The notes under the pieces are model-generated. The model was not told the origin of the DNA, did no database searches, and saw only the letters and a list, made by a program, of their open reading frames with translations. The translations under genes and the position numbers were made by a program. DNA of 20,615 nucleotides, taken from NCBI GenBank assembly GCA_019245995.1, contig JAFAQW010000048.1:1-20615 (forward strand). The letters run 5' to 3'. Positions 5,534-13,048 of this stretch are shown here, in pieces. Source of the stretch: Vulcanimicrobiota bacterium. Lineage in GTDB: Bacteria > Vulcanimicrobiota > Vulcanimicrobiia > Vulcanimicrobiales > Vulcanimicrobiaceae. Positions within the stretch are counted from its first letter, which is position 1; every line of letters begins with the position of its first letter.

Positions 5534-8314
5534 TCAGATGCTGGTCTTGACGGTGAGCCAGTACTGGCGGAACGGCAAGCCGTATTGCTCGCTACTCTGC
5601 GCGAGCGCGTTGGTGGGTCCGCCCTGCGCGACGGAGCCGTAAAAGTTCTGCGGTTGAAATACGCCGTAGCCGATGAGCCCATACTGCTGCGCGGCGCTAT
5701 TGAAGAGGTTCGAAATGCCGAGCCCGATGCTGACCGGCCCACTCGTCTTCGAGACGCTTGCATTGGCGAACCAAAAAGGACCGCGATTCCACGAGTTGTC
5801 ACCGCCGATGTACGTCGCGTCGATGCGTGCTCCGAGACCGCGATTGTCCTGATACGCCAGTCCGGCGGTCCCTTGGCGCAGCGGGATGCCGTAGATCTGC
5901 CCGCCGTCCAGAAGGCGGGTGTTGGCGATGAGGATGTCTTGCGGTATGCCGAGATACGAGGCCGACTGCACGTCGAAGGACGCGTTGAACGACACGTTGC
6001 GCATGAGCTCGACGTTCGCCGACACGACGATGCCGCGATAGCGCGCAGCAGCCGCATTGTAGGTCGTCGCGAACGCGAGGTTATTGATCGTGGGATGCAG
6101 TCCCGCGCACGAGCTCAGCCGGGCCAGGGCCTTGTCGACGTAATCCCGCGGAACCGTCACCCCCGGGAAGCCGACGATTGGCACGTTGCCGTTGAGCAAC
6201 GCCTGATTCTCAAGCGACTGGTAGATGTCGGCCTGCACGTTCGTCGTCACATTGAAGCGGTGGCCGTAGGCGAGCTCCAGGTCCGTCGCGGTCTCCGGTT
6301 GCAACGTCGGGTTGGCCACCGAAGCGATGGAGACCAGCGCCCCCGAGCCCGTCGTCGCCGGCGGACAATTGATGCTCGACGGCGCCCCGTACACGGGCGG
6401 CGCAAAAGCGATCAGCGAGGGGTCCGGCTCGCTGTACGAACGTCCGCCCGTCAACCGGACGACGTCGTTGCTCGTCGGACGATAGATCAACGAGACGCGC
6501 GGATCGAAATGGGTCGAGCGCGTGTCGAGCGAGCGTTGTAGCCAGAGGCTGCCGATGGTTTGAAACTTATCGTTGGGCGTCCACGCGTCGCGCACGTAAT
6601 AGCTCGCTGTCGCGAGATAGAGCGGCGGGTTGGTACCGAAGACGTTGAACGTCGTGCCGTTCGGCAGCGAGTACGGGAACTGCCCGTTCGTGTTCGACTG
6701 GTGCAGCCACGAGTAGCCGAAGCCGAAGTCGTTTTTCGACATTGGGAAGTCGTCGCCGACCAGGAAGCCGCGGTTGTGGTACACGTCCAGGTAATTCGGC
6801 CCGGGGCCATAGGGACCGATCGCGGCCCCGGGGCCCTTCTGCGCGTTGTAGTTGTACGCATCCGCGAACCCTTCGACCGTAATGATGCCGGCGCCAAGCT
6901 GTTGCGTTGCACGAAGATCGTAGTCTTGATTGCCCAAAGTGCGCCAGCGATCGATGCTGCCGCCGAATGGACCGTAGAAGGCCGTGGCATACTGCACCGC
7001 GTTCATGCACGTGTAGCCCTGCGGATCGTCGACCAAGACGGCGATGCTGTCGCGGCACGAGCGGGGCCGGCCGTTGACGAGAATGGTATTGAGACCGCCT
7101 TTGCTCGCCTTGATGGACGCCAAAAGCTGCTGTGCGCCGTAGAGCACGTACGGGAACGTCTGGTAGTCGTTGTCGCCGTTGCCGGTCGAGTTCGACCAAT
7201 CGTTGGCGGAGTAGGCCGTAAACTGCAGCGTCGTCTTGGGCGAGAAGCTGTACACGACCTTGCCCACGAAGTTGCGCTGCGTATATCCGCCGCTCACCGG
7301 ATAGTAATTAACGAGGTTGTACGCGTTGGCGCGCGTCAGGTCCGGTGGCGGCGGATTGCCCTGATATGCAGGATGAACGACGCTGGTCTGAAGTAGCGCG
7401 GTCTGCTGGATGTAACCGCCGGGAAAGCTGCCCGTCGTTCCTTGCGAGCCCCAGGCGAGAGCGTAGCCGAGTTTCCCCAAGGTCCCAGTCGCGAGCAATC
7501 CGGTCATCGCCTTGGCGTCGCTGCCAACGCCCTCCATCACCGAGAAGTGATTTCCGGGAGTCGGATTGATCGTCTGAAAGTTGACGGCGCCGGCCACCGT
7601 CGTGGCGCCGAAGAGGCCCGTCGCACCGGAACCGAACACGACGTCGGCGCCGCTGATGCCCCAAAACGGCGAGACGTTGTAGTTGTAGCCGAGACCAAAC
7701 GCCCCGATCGGTCCGATGGGATGGCCGTCCAGTAGCGTCGCCGTCTCGGTCGGGTCGTAGCCGCGGATGGAGAGCGAAACGTCGTCGCCGACCGACGAAC
7801 TCGTAGACGTAATCACGCCGGGGACGGTTGTCAGCACGTCGACGGAGCGCTGGAAATTCTCGCTTTGAATGACGTTGGCGTCGACGTGCGAGTTGATCGT
7901 CGCGGTCGTCTGCACCGCCGTGCGTCCGCCGGTCACCACGTAGCCGATCTGCTTGAGGCCCTGACGCTCCCGGTTGATGGCGACCTGAAACGCCACGCTC
8001 GTCGCTTCAGAGGTTACCAGGAGGTCGGGTGCGAGCCGCGTCGTGTCGTAGCCCCGCGCGCTGATCAGCACGGCGTACGTCCCGGGCGGCACGTCGGCGA
8101 TACGGAAATTGCCCGCGGCGTCGGTCTGCGATCCCGCGATTCGGGTTGCGCCCCGATCCAGTTGGACGGTCGCGTTGGCCACCGGGAGGCCACCTTGCGT
8201 ATCGAGAATTCGACCGGTCACCGTCACGCCGTTTGAGGCAACGGCAGGCACCGCGCACGCCAAAAATGCAACAAGCAGTAACGGCGCAGCGCGCCGATGC
8301 ATCCACGCAACCAT
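5534..8314 (-). CDS. TonB-dependent outer-membrane receptor with N-terminal carboxypeptidase-regulatory-like domain
   Basis: A 926-residue outer-membrane receptor. The signal peptide is at about residues 1-27 (cleavage likely after AVPAVA). A carboxypeptidase-regulatory-like beta-sandwich follows at about 29-110, marked by GRILDTQGGLPVANATVQL and AGNFRIADVPPGTYAV. A TonB-box-like YVVTGGR is at 125-131. A plug domain lies at about 140-250, with SLSIRGYDPTETATLLDG and FGATTVAGAVNFQT, and the rest is the beta-barrel. Such receptors import a ligand using TonB and proton-motive force, and the ligand cannot be read from sequence. At least four barrel cysteines may form loop disulfides. The chain ends in TVKTSI, lacking the aromatic last residue common in Proteobacterial barrels. 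GAGGG touches the ATG at 8314; the ATG at 8302 (fifth codon, MHRRAAPLLL) is an equally good start. It is divergent from the phosphoesterase gene at 8379. Confidence 0.92.
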   Translation of the reverse strand: MVAWMHRRAAPLLLVAFLACAVPAVASNGVTVTGRILDTQGGLPVANATVQLDRGATRIAGSQTDAAGNFRIADVPPGTYAVLISARGYDTTRLAPDLLVTSEATSVAFQVAINRERQGLKQIGYVVTGGRTAVQTTATINSHVDANVIQSENFQRSVDVLTTVPGVITSTSSSVGDDVSLSIRGYDPTETATLLDGHPIGPIGAFGLGYNYNVSPFWGISGADVVFGSGATGLFGATTVAGAVNFQTINPTPGNHFSVMEGVGSDAKAMTGLLATGTLGKLGYALAWGSQGTTGSFPGGYIQQTALLQTSVVHPAYQGNPPPPDLTRANAYNLVNYYPVSGGYTQRNFVGKVVYSFSPKTTLQFTAYSANDWSNSTGNGDNDYQTFPYVLYGAQQLLASIKASKGGLNTILVNGRPRSCRDSIAVLVDDPQGYTCMNAVQYATAFYGPFGGSIDRWRTLGNQDYDLRATQQLGAGIITVEGFADAYNYNAQKGPGAAIGPYGPGPNYLDVYHNRGFLVGDDFPMSKNDFGFGYSWLHQSNTNGQFPYSLPNGTTFNVFGTNPPLYLATASYYVRDAWTPNDKFQTIGSLWLQRSLDTRSTHFDPRVSLIYRPTSNDVVRLTGGRSYSEPDPSLIAFAPPVYGAPSSINCPPATTGSGALVSIASVANPTLQPETATDLELAYGHRFNVTTNVQADIYQSLENQALLNGNVPIVGFPGVTVPRDYVDKALARLSSCAGLHPTINNLAFATTYNAAAARYRGIVVSANVELMRNVSFNASFDVQSASYLGIPQDILIANTRLLDGGQIYGIPLRQGTAGLAYQDNRGLGARIDATYIGGDNSWNRGPFWFANASVSKTSGPVSIGLGISNLFNSAAQQYGLIGYGVFQPQNFYGSVAQGGPTNALAQSSEQYGLPFRQYWLTVKTSI

Positions 8315-8378
8315 CCCTCAAAGTTGCGGCATGAATCTTATGGGCTGATTATGCGCCGGTTAAGGAAAGGAATAAGAG
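8315..8378. promoter_or_regulatory. 64-bp divergent control region between the TonB receptor and the phosphoesterase operon
   Basis: Both large transcription units must start here or inside each other's 5' ends. For the rightward unit a weak candidate pair is TTGCGG at 8324-8329 and GATTAT at 8347-8352 with a 17-base spacer (3/6 and 4/6 matches to the sigma-70 consensus). AAGGAAAGG at about 8362-8370 could be a ribosome site for a TTG start at 8379. For the leftward gene only GAGGG next to its ATG is visible. The region is locally AT-richer than its surroundings. No convincing dyad operator was found. Confidence 0.3.
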
Positions 8379-10112
8379 TTGCTTCATCATAGGTTCACGT
8401 TTGTACGGTACCATCGCACGATGCTGGCTCGCGCGCTCTTCCGTTGGTGCGCCGTTTTGCCGCCGGCGCTAGCGCTTGCGTTTCCGGCGACCGCCGATGC
8501 GGATCAAAACGGCGATCTCACCGCGGTCCTACGCACGCGCGTCAAGCACGTTTTTGTGATCTATCAGGAGAACCACTCGTTCGATAACTACTTCGGTACG
8601 TTTCCCGGAGCGGACAACCTCGCGTCGCCGCAAGCGCAGACACACGGCTTTCGCCAATACGATCCCATCGGCAAGGCATGGGTCACGCCGTTTCGCCTCA
8701 CGGATCCGGACACGGAAGGACCGTCGCAAGCGCGCCCCGTGCTCTTGGCCAAGATGGATAACGGCTCGATGGACGCGTTCGTCGCCGCGCAGGAGACTGC
8801 GTCGTCGAAACGCTTCGGTCCGGACGGCGCGCGTGACGTCGGCCTCTTGACGATGGCGCACTACGACTGCGATACGATTCCGTTTCTCTGGAAGTACGCG
8901 CGCCGCTTCGATTTGTTTGATCGGATGTTCAGCGTCATGGCTGGGCCATCGACGCCGGCAGCCCTCTCGCTTATTGCGGGGCAGGCCGGCGAGACGCAAT
9001 GGGCGCGCGACCCTCAAAGCGCCACGACGGCGGACGACAAGGGCCCCGGAGTTCCGGTCACCAACGACCTCGACCCGGCGTACGGACCCTACACGGAGAC
9101 GGACAAGCAACATCAAATTCCGCAGCGCTACGCGACGCTGATGCTGACCCTCGCGGGCACCGACGCGACGTCGGTCACGGACGAAACGCAGGGCGTCGGA
9201 CGCGACCTCGGCGCGATGGTCGTGCGCGCCATGCCGCCGGTACCCTGGGGCTGGTATCAAGAAGGCTACGTTTCACCGACGACGGCCTTGCCCGGATACG
9301 TCGCCCACCACAACGCGCCGCAATACTTCGCCTATCTGCGCCAGAACGACGTCTTCTGGCGTAACGAGCACGAGGTGCACGCGATGCTGGCGGCATTGAC
9401 CGATGGAACGCTGCCCGACCACGGAATATTCTACATCAAGGGAGGTACCGAGAACCGCTTCGGGTGGCAGCCGGCAAACGCGGATCCCTCCGTGCGCAAA
9501 GAGTTTCGCGGCGACGACGACCACCCCGGACCCGGGGACAGCGATTTTCAGGTCGGCGAGGCCTTCGTCGCGACGTTCGTCAACGCCATCGCGCGCAGCA
9601 AGTACTGGAGCGACTCGGCGATCATCATCACCTGGGACGATCCCGGCGGTTACTACGACCACGTGCCGCCGCCGCAATTCGAAGCCTGTGCCGACGGCCA
9701 TCCCTGCGGCGACGGACCGCGCCGTCCCATGATTCTCATTTCGCCGTTCGCGCGCGACGGGGCGATCGATCACGACATGGGGGACCAGACGTCCGTCATC
9801 AAGTTGGCCGAACGGCTCTTCGATCTGCCCACGCTGGCGTCGCTGCCCGAAGAGGCGCCGTACCTGCCCCGCGGGCCGCACGACGGCAATCCGCAGCTCA
9901 GCGATTTGGTCAGCGCCTTCGATCCCGCGCGTCTCACTGGGATCGCGCCGGCGATTCCCGCTGTCGACGCGGAGATACCCGACGCGATCGTCAACGCATT
10001 CCCGCCGCGCATGAACTGCGCCTGGCTGGGAATCGCCCCTGTCACGCTACCCAACGCGCCGCCCGCGCCGCCGTGGTTCAATCCCCGCCCGCCCCGTCAG
10101 CACGCCGATTAG
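8379..10112 (+). CDS. Secreted phosphoesterase, phospholipase C/acid phosphatase superfamily
   Basis: A protein of up to 577 residues in the phosphoesterase family that includes bacterial phospholipase C and AcpA acid phosphatase. The N-terminal signature VIYQENHSFDNYFGTFPG (about residues 60-77) carries the Glu-Asn metal site. A middle block, MAGPSTPAALSLIAGQAG, matches the family's GPxxP loop. ITWDDPGGYYDHVPPP (about residues 415-430) carries the Asp-Asp and His metal ligands, followed by ILISPFARDGAIDHDMGDQ. Its substrate (phospholipid head group or phosphomonoester) cannot be told from sequence. A hydrophobic export signal ending near PATADA is visible. Two starts are possible: a TTG at 8379 with AAGGAAAGG upstream, or an ATG at 8421 that gives a more ordinary signal peptide (MLARALFRWC...) but a poor ribosome site. 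It heads the seven-gene run. Its TAG stop lies inside the next gene's ribosome site. Confidence 0.9.
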   Translation: MLHHRFTFVRYHRTMLARALFRWCAVLPPALALAFPATADADQNGDLTAVLRTRVKHVFVIYQENHSFDNYFGTFPGADNLASPQAQTHGFRQYDPIGKAWVTPFRLTDPDTEGPSQARPVLLAKMDNGSMDAFVAAQETASSKRFGPDGARDVGLLTMAHYDCDTIPFLWKYARRFDLFDRMFSVMAGPSTPAALSLIAGQAGETQWARDPQSATTADDKGPGVPVTNDLDPAYGPYTETDKQHQIPQRYATLMLTLAGTDATSVTDETQGVGRDLGAMVVRAMPPVPWGWYQEGYVSPTTALPGYVAHHNAPQYFAYLRQNDVFWRNEHEVHAMLAALTDGTLPDHGIFYIKGGTENRFGWQPANADPSVRKEFRGDDDHPGPGDSDFQVGEAFVATFVNAIARSKYWSDSAIIITWDDPGGYYDHVPPPQFEACADGHPCGDGPRRPMILISPFARDGAIDHDMGDQTSVIKLAERLFDLPTLASLPEEAPYLPRGPHDGNPQLSDLVSAFDPARLTGIAPAIPAVDAEIPDAIVNAFPPRMNCAWLGIAPVTLPNAPPAPPWFNPRPPRQHAD

Positions 10113-10117
10113 GAGGT
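10111..10117 (+). promoter_or_regulatory. Consensus Shine-Dalgarno site for the YVTN propeller gene
   Basis: AGGAGGT lies six bases before the ATG at 10124 and overlaps the TAG stop of the phosphoesterase gene. It is the strongest ribosome site noticed in the window. It fixes the start of the downstream gene and implies strong or coupled translation of it. Confidence 0.8.
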
Positions 10118-10123
10118 ACAGCA

Positions 10124-11035
10124 ATGCCGATCACCGTCGCAGCCCCCCCGCAGCGCGTTCAGATCTTCAGCGGCTTCGACTACGTCACCGTCGACGAGTT
10201 GCGCCATCGCGCATACGCCGCGCACAGCGCCAGCCAACGTCTCTTGGTCGTGGACACGACCAACGGCCGGGTCCTCGATCAAGTTGACGTCGGACCGATG
10301 CACGGCGTCGCGGTCGATCCCGCGACCGGCGACGTCTTTACCGGCAACGGCAGCGACCAGAGCCTTTCAAAGGTAGGCCACGCGACATACAAGGTGCTCG
10401 CAACGGTCAACGTGCCGGGCAGCATCGACGCGATCGTGTACGATCCGGTGAATCGCCGCGTCTACGCGGATCAAGACGGCGGCCCCTCCGTCTACGTCAT
10501 TGATGGCGCGACGATGAAATTAGTGGCAACGATCACGATGCCGGCCGACGACTTAGAATCGCCCGCCGTCGATCCGAAGACCGGCGTGCTCTATCAGAAC
10601 TTGGCCAACGGCGGCGGCTTCGCCGTGGTAGATCCCCAGTCGCTCAAGGTCACCAAAGTCGTCAAAACACCGCAGCTCGAGAACAATCATCCGCTCGCGT
10701 TTTCGGTGAGCGCGAACCAGGTCATCGCCGGCGGCGTCAACGGCGTCCTCGCCGCCTACACGCCCGACGGCACGCACGTCGGCGACGTGAAGGCGCAGCC
10801 GCACATCGATCAGTGCAACACCGGCTCCAAAGGCGAATTGCTGGTGTGCGCCGGGCGCGGCGTGATCACGGTGTTCGCCTTGCGCAGCGGCGCCGCGCCG
10901 CGGCTCGTGGGCCGGCTCCAGAGCGGACACCGCGGGATCCATACCGTCGGCATCGACGAACGCACCAACGATATCTGGGTCGTCTACGCCGATCCAAGCG
11001 GCGACTGGGTGCAACGCTTGAAGTGGCGGCCGTGA
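10124..11035 (+). CDS. YVTN-type beta-propeller protein
   Basis: A 303-residue repeat protein with blades of the YVTN/LVIVD type, such as RLLVVDTTNGRVLDQVDVG, GVAVDPATGDVFTGNG, VYVIDGATMKLVATITMP and FAVVDPQSLKVTKVVKTP, about six or seven in total. Such propellers bind partners or small molecules and no catalytic residue was recognised. The start is fixed by the AGGAGGT site. From this start the protein begins MPITVAAPPQRVQIFSGF and has no signal peptide, although relatives of this type are often exported and the upstream neighbour is. No hydrophobic segment exists in the frame upstream. The gene sits 11 bases after the phosphoesterase and its TGA overlaps the response-regulator GTG by four bases. 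The location and the linkage to signalling genes make it a possible accessory or sensor component. This is inference. Confidence 0.85.
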   Translation: MPITVAAPPQRVQIFSGFDYVTVDELRHRAYAAHSASQRLLVVDTTNGRVLDQVDVGPMHGVAVDPATGDVFTGNGSDQSLSKVGHATYKVLATVNVPGSIDAIVYDPVNRRVYADQDGGPSVYVIDGATMKLVATITMPADDLESPAVDPKTGVLYQNLANGGGFAVVDPQSLKVTKVVKTPQLENNHPLAFSVSANQVIAGGVNGVLAAYTPDGTHVGDVKAQPHIDQCNTGSKGELLVCAGRGVITVFALRSGAAPRLVGRLQSGHRGIHTVGIDERTNDIWVVYADPSGDWVQRLKWRP

Positions 11036-11715
11036 GGGTCTTATTGGTCGAAGACGACGAGCCGTTGCAGAATCTTCTGCGACGTGGCCTCAGCGAAGAC
11101 GGCTACATTGTCGACGCTCTTCCCGACGGGCACGACTGCGACGAGTATCTCGCCGGGACGCCGTACGACGCGCTCGTGCTCGACCTCAACCTTCCGGGCG
11201 AGAACGGACTGACGGTGCTGCGCCGCTTGCGGGCCCGAGGTCGGCAAATTCCCGTACTGATCCTCACCGCGCGCGACGGCGCGGCCGACGTCGTCGAAGG
11301 CCTCGACGCGGGCGCGGACGACTATCTGCGCAAGCCGTTTTCGTTTGATGAGTTGGAGGCGCGGCTGCGGTCGCTCTCGCGGCGTCCGCCGGCGCGGCTC
11401 GACACGGTGCTGCGCCTCGGCGATTTGACGTTCGATACCGCGACGCGTCAGGCGCATCGCAACGGACGCGACCTGCAGCTGACCGCGAAGGAGGCGCTCT
11501 TCTTGGAGATTCTGATGCGCAACGCCGGACGGACCGTTACGCGCCGCACGCTCGAAGACCGGCTGTGGGATCGCGAGAGCGATCGCGGATCCAACGTGCT
11601 CGACGTGTACGCGCGCCGTTTGCGCAACAAACTGGCAAACGACGGAGACCCGCAGCTGCTCCACACGTTGCGCGGCATCGGTTACCGGCTAGGAGCCCTC
11701 GCGGAGGCGGGTTGA
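11032..11715 (+). CDS. Two-component response regulator, OmpR/PhoB family
   Basis: A 227-residue transcription regulator. The receiver domain (about 1-115) has the acidic pair Asp8-Asp9, the phospho-acceptor Asp51 in LVLDLNLPG, Thr79 in LILTARD and Lys101 in YLRKPF. The C-terminal winged-helix DNA-binding domain (about 130-222) shows LTAKEALFLEILMRN and the C-terminal hairpin LLHTLRGIGYRLG. All phosphorelay residues are present. The start is a GTG at 11032 overlapping the propeller stop (GTGA), and the first residues MRVLLVEDDE match the family start exactly. The TGA stop overlaps the TTG of the kinase. Its partner is almost certainly that kinase, and its targets probably include this operon, possibly through the 8315-8378 region. 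No binding site was identified. Confidence 0.95.
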   Translation: MRVLLVEDDEPLQNLLRRGLSEDGYIVDALPDGHDCDEYLAGTPYDALVLDLNLPGENGLTVLRRLRARGRQIPVLILTARDGAADVVEGLDAGADDYLRKPFSFDELEARLRSLSRRPPARLDTVLRLGDLTFDTATRQAHRNGRDLQLTAKEALFLEILMRNAGRTVTRRTLEDRLWDRESDRGSNVLDVYARRLRNKLANDGDPQLLHTLRGIGYRLGALAEAG

Positions 11716-13019
11716 GCGTCCGCACGCGGTTCACCGTCACGGTCGTCACGATCGTCGCCGTCACGGTCGTGCTCTTTGCCGGGCTTTCAATTCTGGCACT
11801 GGATCGCGCCCTCCGCAGCAGCTTCGAAGCGCGCCTGCGATTCAAGGCGCAAACCATCGCGACGGCGGTGGACGTGCACGACGGGAAGATCTCCGTAGAT
11901 CCAAGCGACCTCCGGGCGGTCGCGTGGCTGCACGCCGACACGCCGTTTGCCGTTTACGACTCGAGCGGCGTGCAAGTCGCGGGGAACCCGCCGGCCCGCG
12001 ACGCGCGCGGCCTGCAGAGCGCCGGCGCGCCGGTAACACGCGACGGCGGCACGTTCGGCCGGGTGATCGTTTGGCAGTCGAACGTGTGGATCGGCGACTT
12101 TGACCGCGACGCCGCACTCGTCTCGCTCGTGGTCGGCGCGCTGTTGACCGGGTTGGGCGTGATCGCGTCGCGCCGGGTCGCGCGGCGCGTACTCGCGCCG
12201 CTGGCGAACATCGCGTCGTTGGCCGAACGAATCGAAAGCCACGATTTATCCGCGCGGCTGCACGCCGGCGGCAAAGACGAGCTCGCGCGCCTCTGCGCGT
12301 CCTTCGATCGCATGCTCGACCGCCTGGAATCGGCCTTTGCGCGCGAGCGCCGCTTCCTTGCCGACGCGTCGCACGAGTTGCGCGCGCCGCTCGCGGTGCT
12401 GCGCGCCGAGACGGATCTCGCGCTGCGCCGCGACCGTTCTTCGCCTGAATACCGCGCGGCGTTGACCTCCATTGCGAGCGAGGCGGGGCGCCTCGAGGAG
12501 CTCGTCGACGAACTGCTGGCGGCGGCGCGCGCCGAAGTCGAGGCGCACGAGCAGCAAACAATTGATGCGGGCGATCTGCTGCGCGACGTCGGCGAGCGCG
12601 TTCGGCCCGCGGCGGCCACGCGCGGCATGGCCGTCGAGGTCCTAACGCAGCCGCGCGCCGTCGCGCGTGCCAATCGCGCCAATTTAGAACGCGCGCTGCT
12701 CGCGGTCGTGCACAACGCGATCGCCTACGGCCGTCCGGACGGCACGATTTCGTTGCGCGGGGCGCAGAATGGCAACGGCGTGACGATCGAGGTGGCTGAC
12801 AACGGGCCGGGCTTCTCGCCCGAGGCCCTCGCGCACGGCACGGAACGCTTTTGGCGCGGCGACGCCGCTCATCCCCGCGGCGGCTCGGGGCTGGGGCTGG
12901 CGATCGCGCGCACGATCGTGGAGGCGAACCGCGGCAAGCTCGAGTTGAGCAACGGCAGCACCGGCGGTGCCGTCGTTACGATTACGCTCGAGCCCTCGGC
13001 CGACCACTCGTTCACGTAG
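11712..13019 (+). CDS. Membrane sensor histidine kinase
   Basis: A 435-residue kinase. The first membrane helix is at about residues 8-30, a periplasmic sensor region of about 100 residues follows (32-134), and the second helix is at about 135-153. A HAMP linker lies at 155-207 (RRVLAPLANIASLAERI). The H-box FLADASHELRAPLAVL has phospho-acceptor His221. The ATPase domain has an N-box with Asn335 (VVHNAIAYGRPDG), a G1 box VADNGPGF (Asp363), an F-box ERFWRG and a G2 box GGSGLGLAIAR. All catalytic boxes are intact. The sensor region has no recognised ligand fold. The start is a TTG at 11712 overlapping the regulator stop (TTGA), preceded by GGAGGCGG. A longer frame from 11565 overlaps the regulator and was rejected. 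The RND pump gene follows after 29 bases, so the pair likely regulates export. Confidence 0.95.
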   Translation: MSVRTRFTVTVVTIVAVTVVLFAGLSILALDRALRSSFEARLRFKAQTIATAVDVHDGKISVDPSDLRAVAWLHADTPFAVYDSSGVQVAGNPPARDARGLQSAGAPVTRDGGTFGRVIVWQSNVWIGDFDRDAALVSLVVGALLTGLGVIASRRVARRVLAPLANIASLAERIESHDLSARLHAGGKDELARLCASFDRMLDRLESAFARERRFLADASHELRAPLAVLRAETDLALRRDRSSPEYRAALTSIASEAGRLEELVDELLAAARAEVEAHEQQTIDAGDLLRDVGERVRPAAATRGMAVEVLTQPRAVARANRANLERALLAVVHNAIAYGRPDGTISLRGAQNGNGVTIEVADNGPGFSPEALAHGTERFWRGDAAHPRGGSGLGLAIARTIVEANRGKLELSNGSTGGAVVTITLEPSADHSFT

Positions 13020-13048
13020 CGTTCATCGTCTGAGGCTATGCTGCCACC

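Noticed and set aside
5585..6541. Long plus-strand frame antisense to the TonB receptor
   Set aside because: It is Arg/Val-rich with no motif. High GC produces such shadows, and the opposite strand has clear receptor domains.
9464..10123. In-frame upstream extension of the YVTN propeller gene
   Set aside because: It is the shadow of the phosphoesterase. The AGGAGGT site at 10111 fixes the start at 10124.
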